Under the pieces are notes generated by a model that did no database searches, was not told where the DNA came from, and saw nothing but the letters and a program-made list of their open reading frames with translations. A stretch of DNA of 5,707 bases from a bacterium (lineage in GTDB: Bacteria; Eremiobacterota; Eremiobacteria; Baltobacterales; Baltobacteraceae): the NCBI GenBank assembly GCA_021784715.1, contig JAJYHP010000160.1, positions 1 to 5,707 of the forward strand, in the 5' to 3' direction. Of this stretch, positions 4,698-5,707 are shown piece after piece. Positions within the stretch are counted from its first letter, which is position 1. Each line of letters opens with the position of its first letter. Position numbers and translations under genes: made by a program.

Positions 4698-5707
4698 ACC
4701 CGCCTCCGAGCATCGACGAGATTTTCTCCGTCGGGGGATCGCTCGCGCGCGAACTCGCCGGTTTCGAACCGCGCCCGGGACAGCTCGAGATGGCGCGCGC
4801 CGTCGAGGCGGGTTTCGAGAGCGGCTCGCACGTGTTGGTCGAGGCGGGGACCGGCGTTGGGAAATCGTTCGCCTATCTCGTGCCGGCGTTGCGCAGCGGA
4901 AAACGCGTCGTCATATCGACCTCGACGATCACGCTCCAACAGCAGCTCTTTCGCAAGGATATTCCCATGGTGGCGCGCGCGTTGGGGCTCGAACCGCGCG
5001 TCGTGCTCCTCAAGGGGCGTGCCAATTATCTCTGCCGCGAGAAATGGGAGCGCGCGCGCGGCGACCTGGCGCTCTTCGAACGCCCCGAGATGTCGAAGTT
5101 ACGACGCTGGGCGAACGAGACGATCACTGGGGATCGCTCCGACGTGCCGTTCCGGCTCGACGGATTGCTCTGGGAACGCTTCGACGCCGACGGCGACGAT
5201 TGCATCGGCGAAGCGTGCGCGCATTTCGACGACTGTTTTTACTATCGGCGCCGCCGCGACGCCGAGGCCGCCGATATCATCGTCGTCAATCACGCGATTT
5301 TTTTCATCGATGCCATTGCGGGCGGCCTTCTCCCCGCGTACGACTACGCGATCCTCGACGAAGCGCACACGTGCGAAGATATTGCGATGAACGTGCTCAC
5401 CGCCTCGCTCTCGCGGCGGAGCATCGACCGCACGTTTCGTCGTTTGCGTCGGTATTTCACGTTGCCGAGCTCGCTGACGACACAGGTGGAAGAGCGCTTT
5501 CGCGAACTCGGTGATGGGCTCGCCGGAGCCGGGAACGAATTGCTCCGGCTCGACGAACGCCCGGAGACGGTGGGGAATCTCCACCGCTTGCGCGACGCGC
5601 TCTACCATCTCGAAAATTGGATCGCCGATAACGGCGCCTCCGCCCTCACGCGTCCGCCGCGCGGCGATCTCGAGCGCGAGATGCGCATCGCGGGAGCGGT
5701 GAAATCG
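4694..5707 (+). CDS. dinG: DinG-type (XPD/Rad3-like) Fe-S DNA helicase, N-terminal part, runs off window
   Basis: The frame from GTG at 4694 is open to the right edge (338 codons). It is an SF2 5'-3' helicase of the DinG/YoaA group, which unwinds forked DNA, R-loops or D-loops in repair. Motifs in order: FEPRPGQ (24-30, Q-motif-like); AGTGVGKS (51-58, Walker A); VVISTSTITLQQQL (72-85, motif Ia); KGRANYLC (107-114). The Fe-S cysteines are Cys114, Cys170, Cys175 and Cys181, spaced as in the 4Fe-4S domain. Then come ADIIVVNHAIFF (193-204) and DEAH (222-225, Walker B). All four cluster cysteines are intact. The second RecA domain lies beyond the window. GTG overlaps the rhomboid TGA by four bases (GTGA), favouring coupled translation; no strong Shine-Dalgarno is seen. 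The alternative is another Rad3-family paralogue. Confidence 0.92.
   Translation, partial: MNPPPSIDEIFSVGGSLARELAGFEPRPGQLEMARAVEAGFESGSHVLVEAGTGVGKSFAYLVPALRSGKRVVISTSTITLQQQLFRKDIPMVARALGLEPRVVLLKGRANYLCREKWERARGDLALFERPEMSKLRRWANETITGDRSDVPFRLDGLLWERFDADGDDCIGEACAHFDDCFYYRRRRDAEAADIIVVNHAIFFIDAIAGGLLPAYDYAILDEAHTCEDIAMNVLTASLSRRSIDRTFRRLRRYFTLPSSLTTQVEERFRELGDGLAGAGNELLRLDERPETVGNLHRLRDALYHLENWIADNGASALTRPPRGDLEREMRIAGAVKS

Noticed and set aside
4579..5514. 311-codon plus-strand frame overlapping the rhomboid end and the helicase
   Set aside because: The product is Arg-rich without motifs, while the frame starting at GTG 4694 shows every DinG helicase motif across the same DNA.

Overview
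The window is GC-rich bacterial chromosome with two parts of different character. From about 2250 to the right edge it holds a compact cluster of co-directional housekeeping-type genes on the plus strand. They have strong G/C-ending codon preference and overlapping stops and starts. To the left of an initiator tRNA gene, the region is looser and lower in GC. It carries unrecognised, broken or transposon-derived sequence, mostly on the minus strand. A lipoprotein with a classical lipobox and a beta-barrel-like C-terminus suggest a diderm bacterium. The S53-type peptidase remnant, the Ig-like lipoprotein and the codon style fit soil lineages such as Eremiobacterota/Vulcanimicrobiota or Acidobacteriota, but this placement is an impression and not a demonstration.

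Left part. The 3' end of an outer-membrane-like protein gene runs to 284 on the plus strand, and its stop codon is exactly the loop of a long hairpin. Facing it on the minus strand is a small secreted lipoprotein gene (377-772). Directly upstream of that, one base away, is the last 39-codon stretch of an S53 (sedolisin/kumamolisin-like) peptidase gene. The rest of that gene is gone: its frame is abruptly replaced by the first 75 codons of an IS3-family orfA, followed by the IS left end at 1146. This looks like an insertion sequence whose orfB and right end were deleted together with the body of the peptidase gene. After 160 bp without a recognisable gene comes a minus-strand gene (1307-2047). 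It encodes an alpha/beta-hydrolase-like protein that appears to lack the Ser-His-Asp triad.

Middle. A tRNA-fMet gene (2140-2213, minus) has the initiator hallmarks (C1:A72 mismatch, GGG/CCC anticodon stem) and is followed after 5 nt by a textbook intrinsic terminator. A 14-bp perfect tandem duplication lies between this terminator and the hydrolase-like gene. Only about 50 bp separate the tRNA from the divergent plus-strand cluster.

Right part. In order: an adenosine-deaminase-family metallohydrolase (purine salvage, or possibly a related deamination), a DtxR/MntR-family metal-dependent repressor, a rhomboid intramembrane serine protease, and a DinG-type Fe-S helicase that runs off the window. 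The spacings (27 bp, 1-bp overlap, 4-bp overlap) argue for one operon with translational coupling. No shared pathway is obvious. A metal-sensing repressor, a zinc enzyme and an iron-sulfur helicase in one transcript would be consistent with, but do not prove, metal-linked control. I see no CRISPR array, no complete mobile element and no convincing new defence system.
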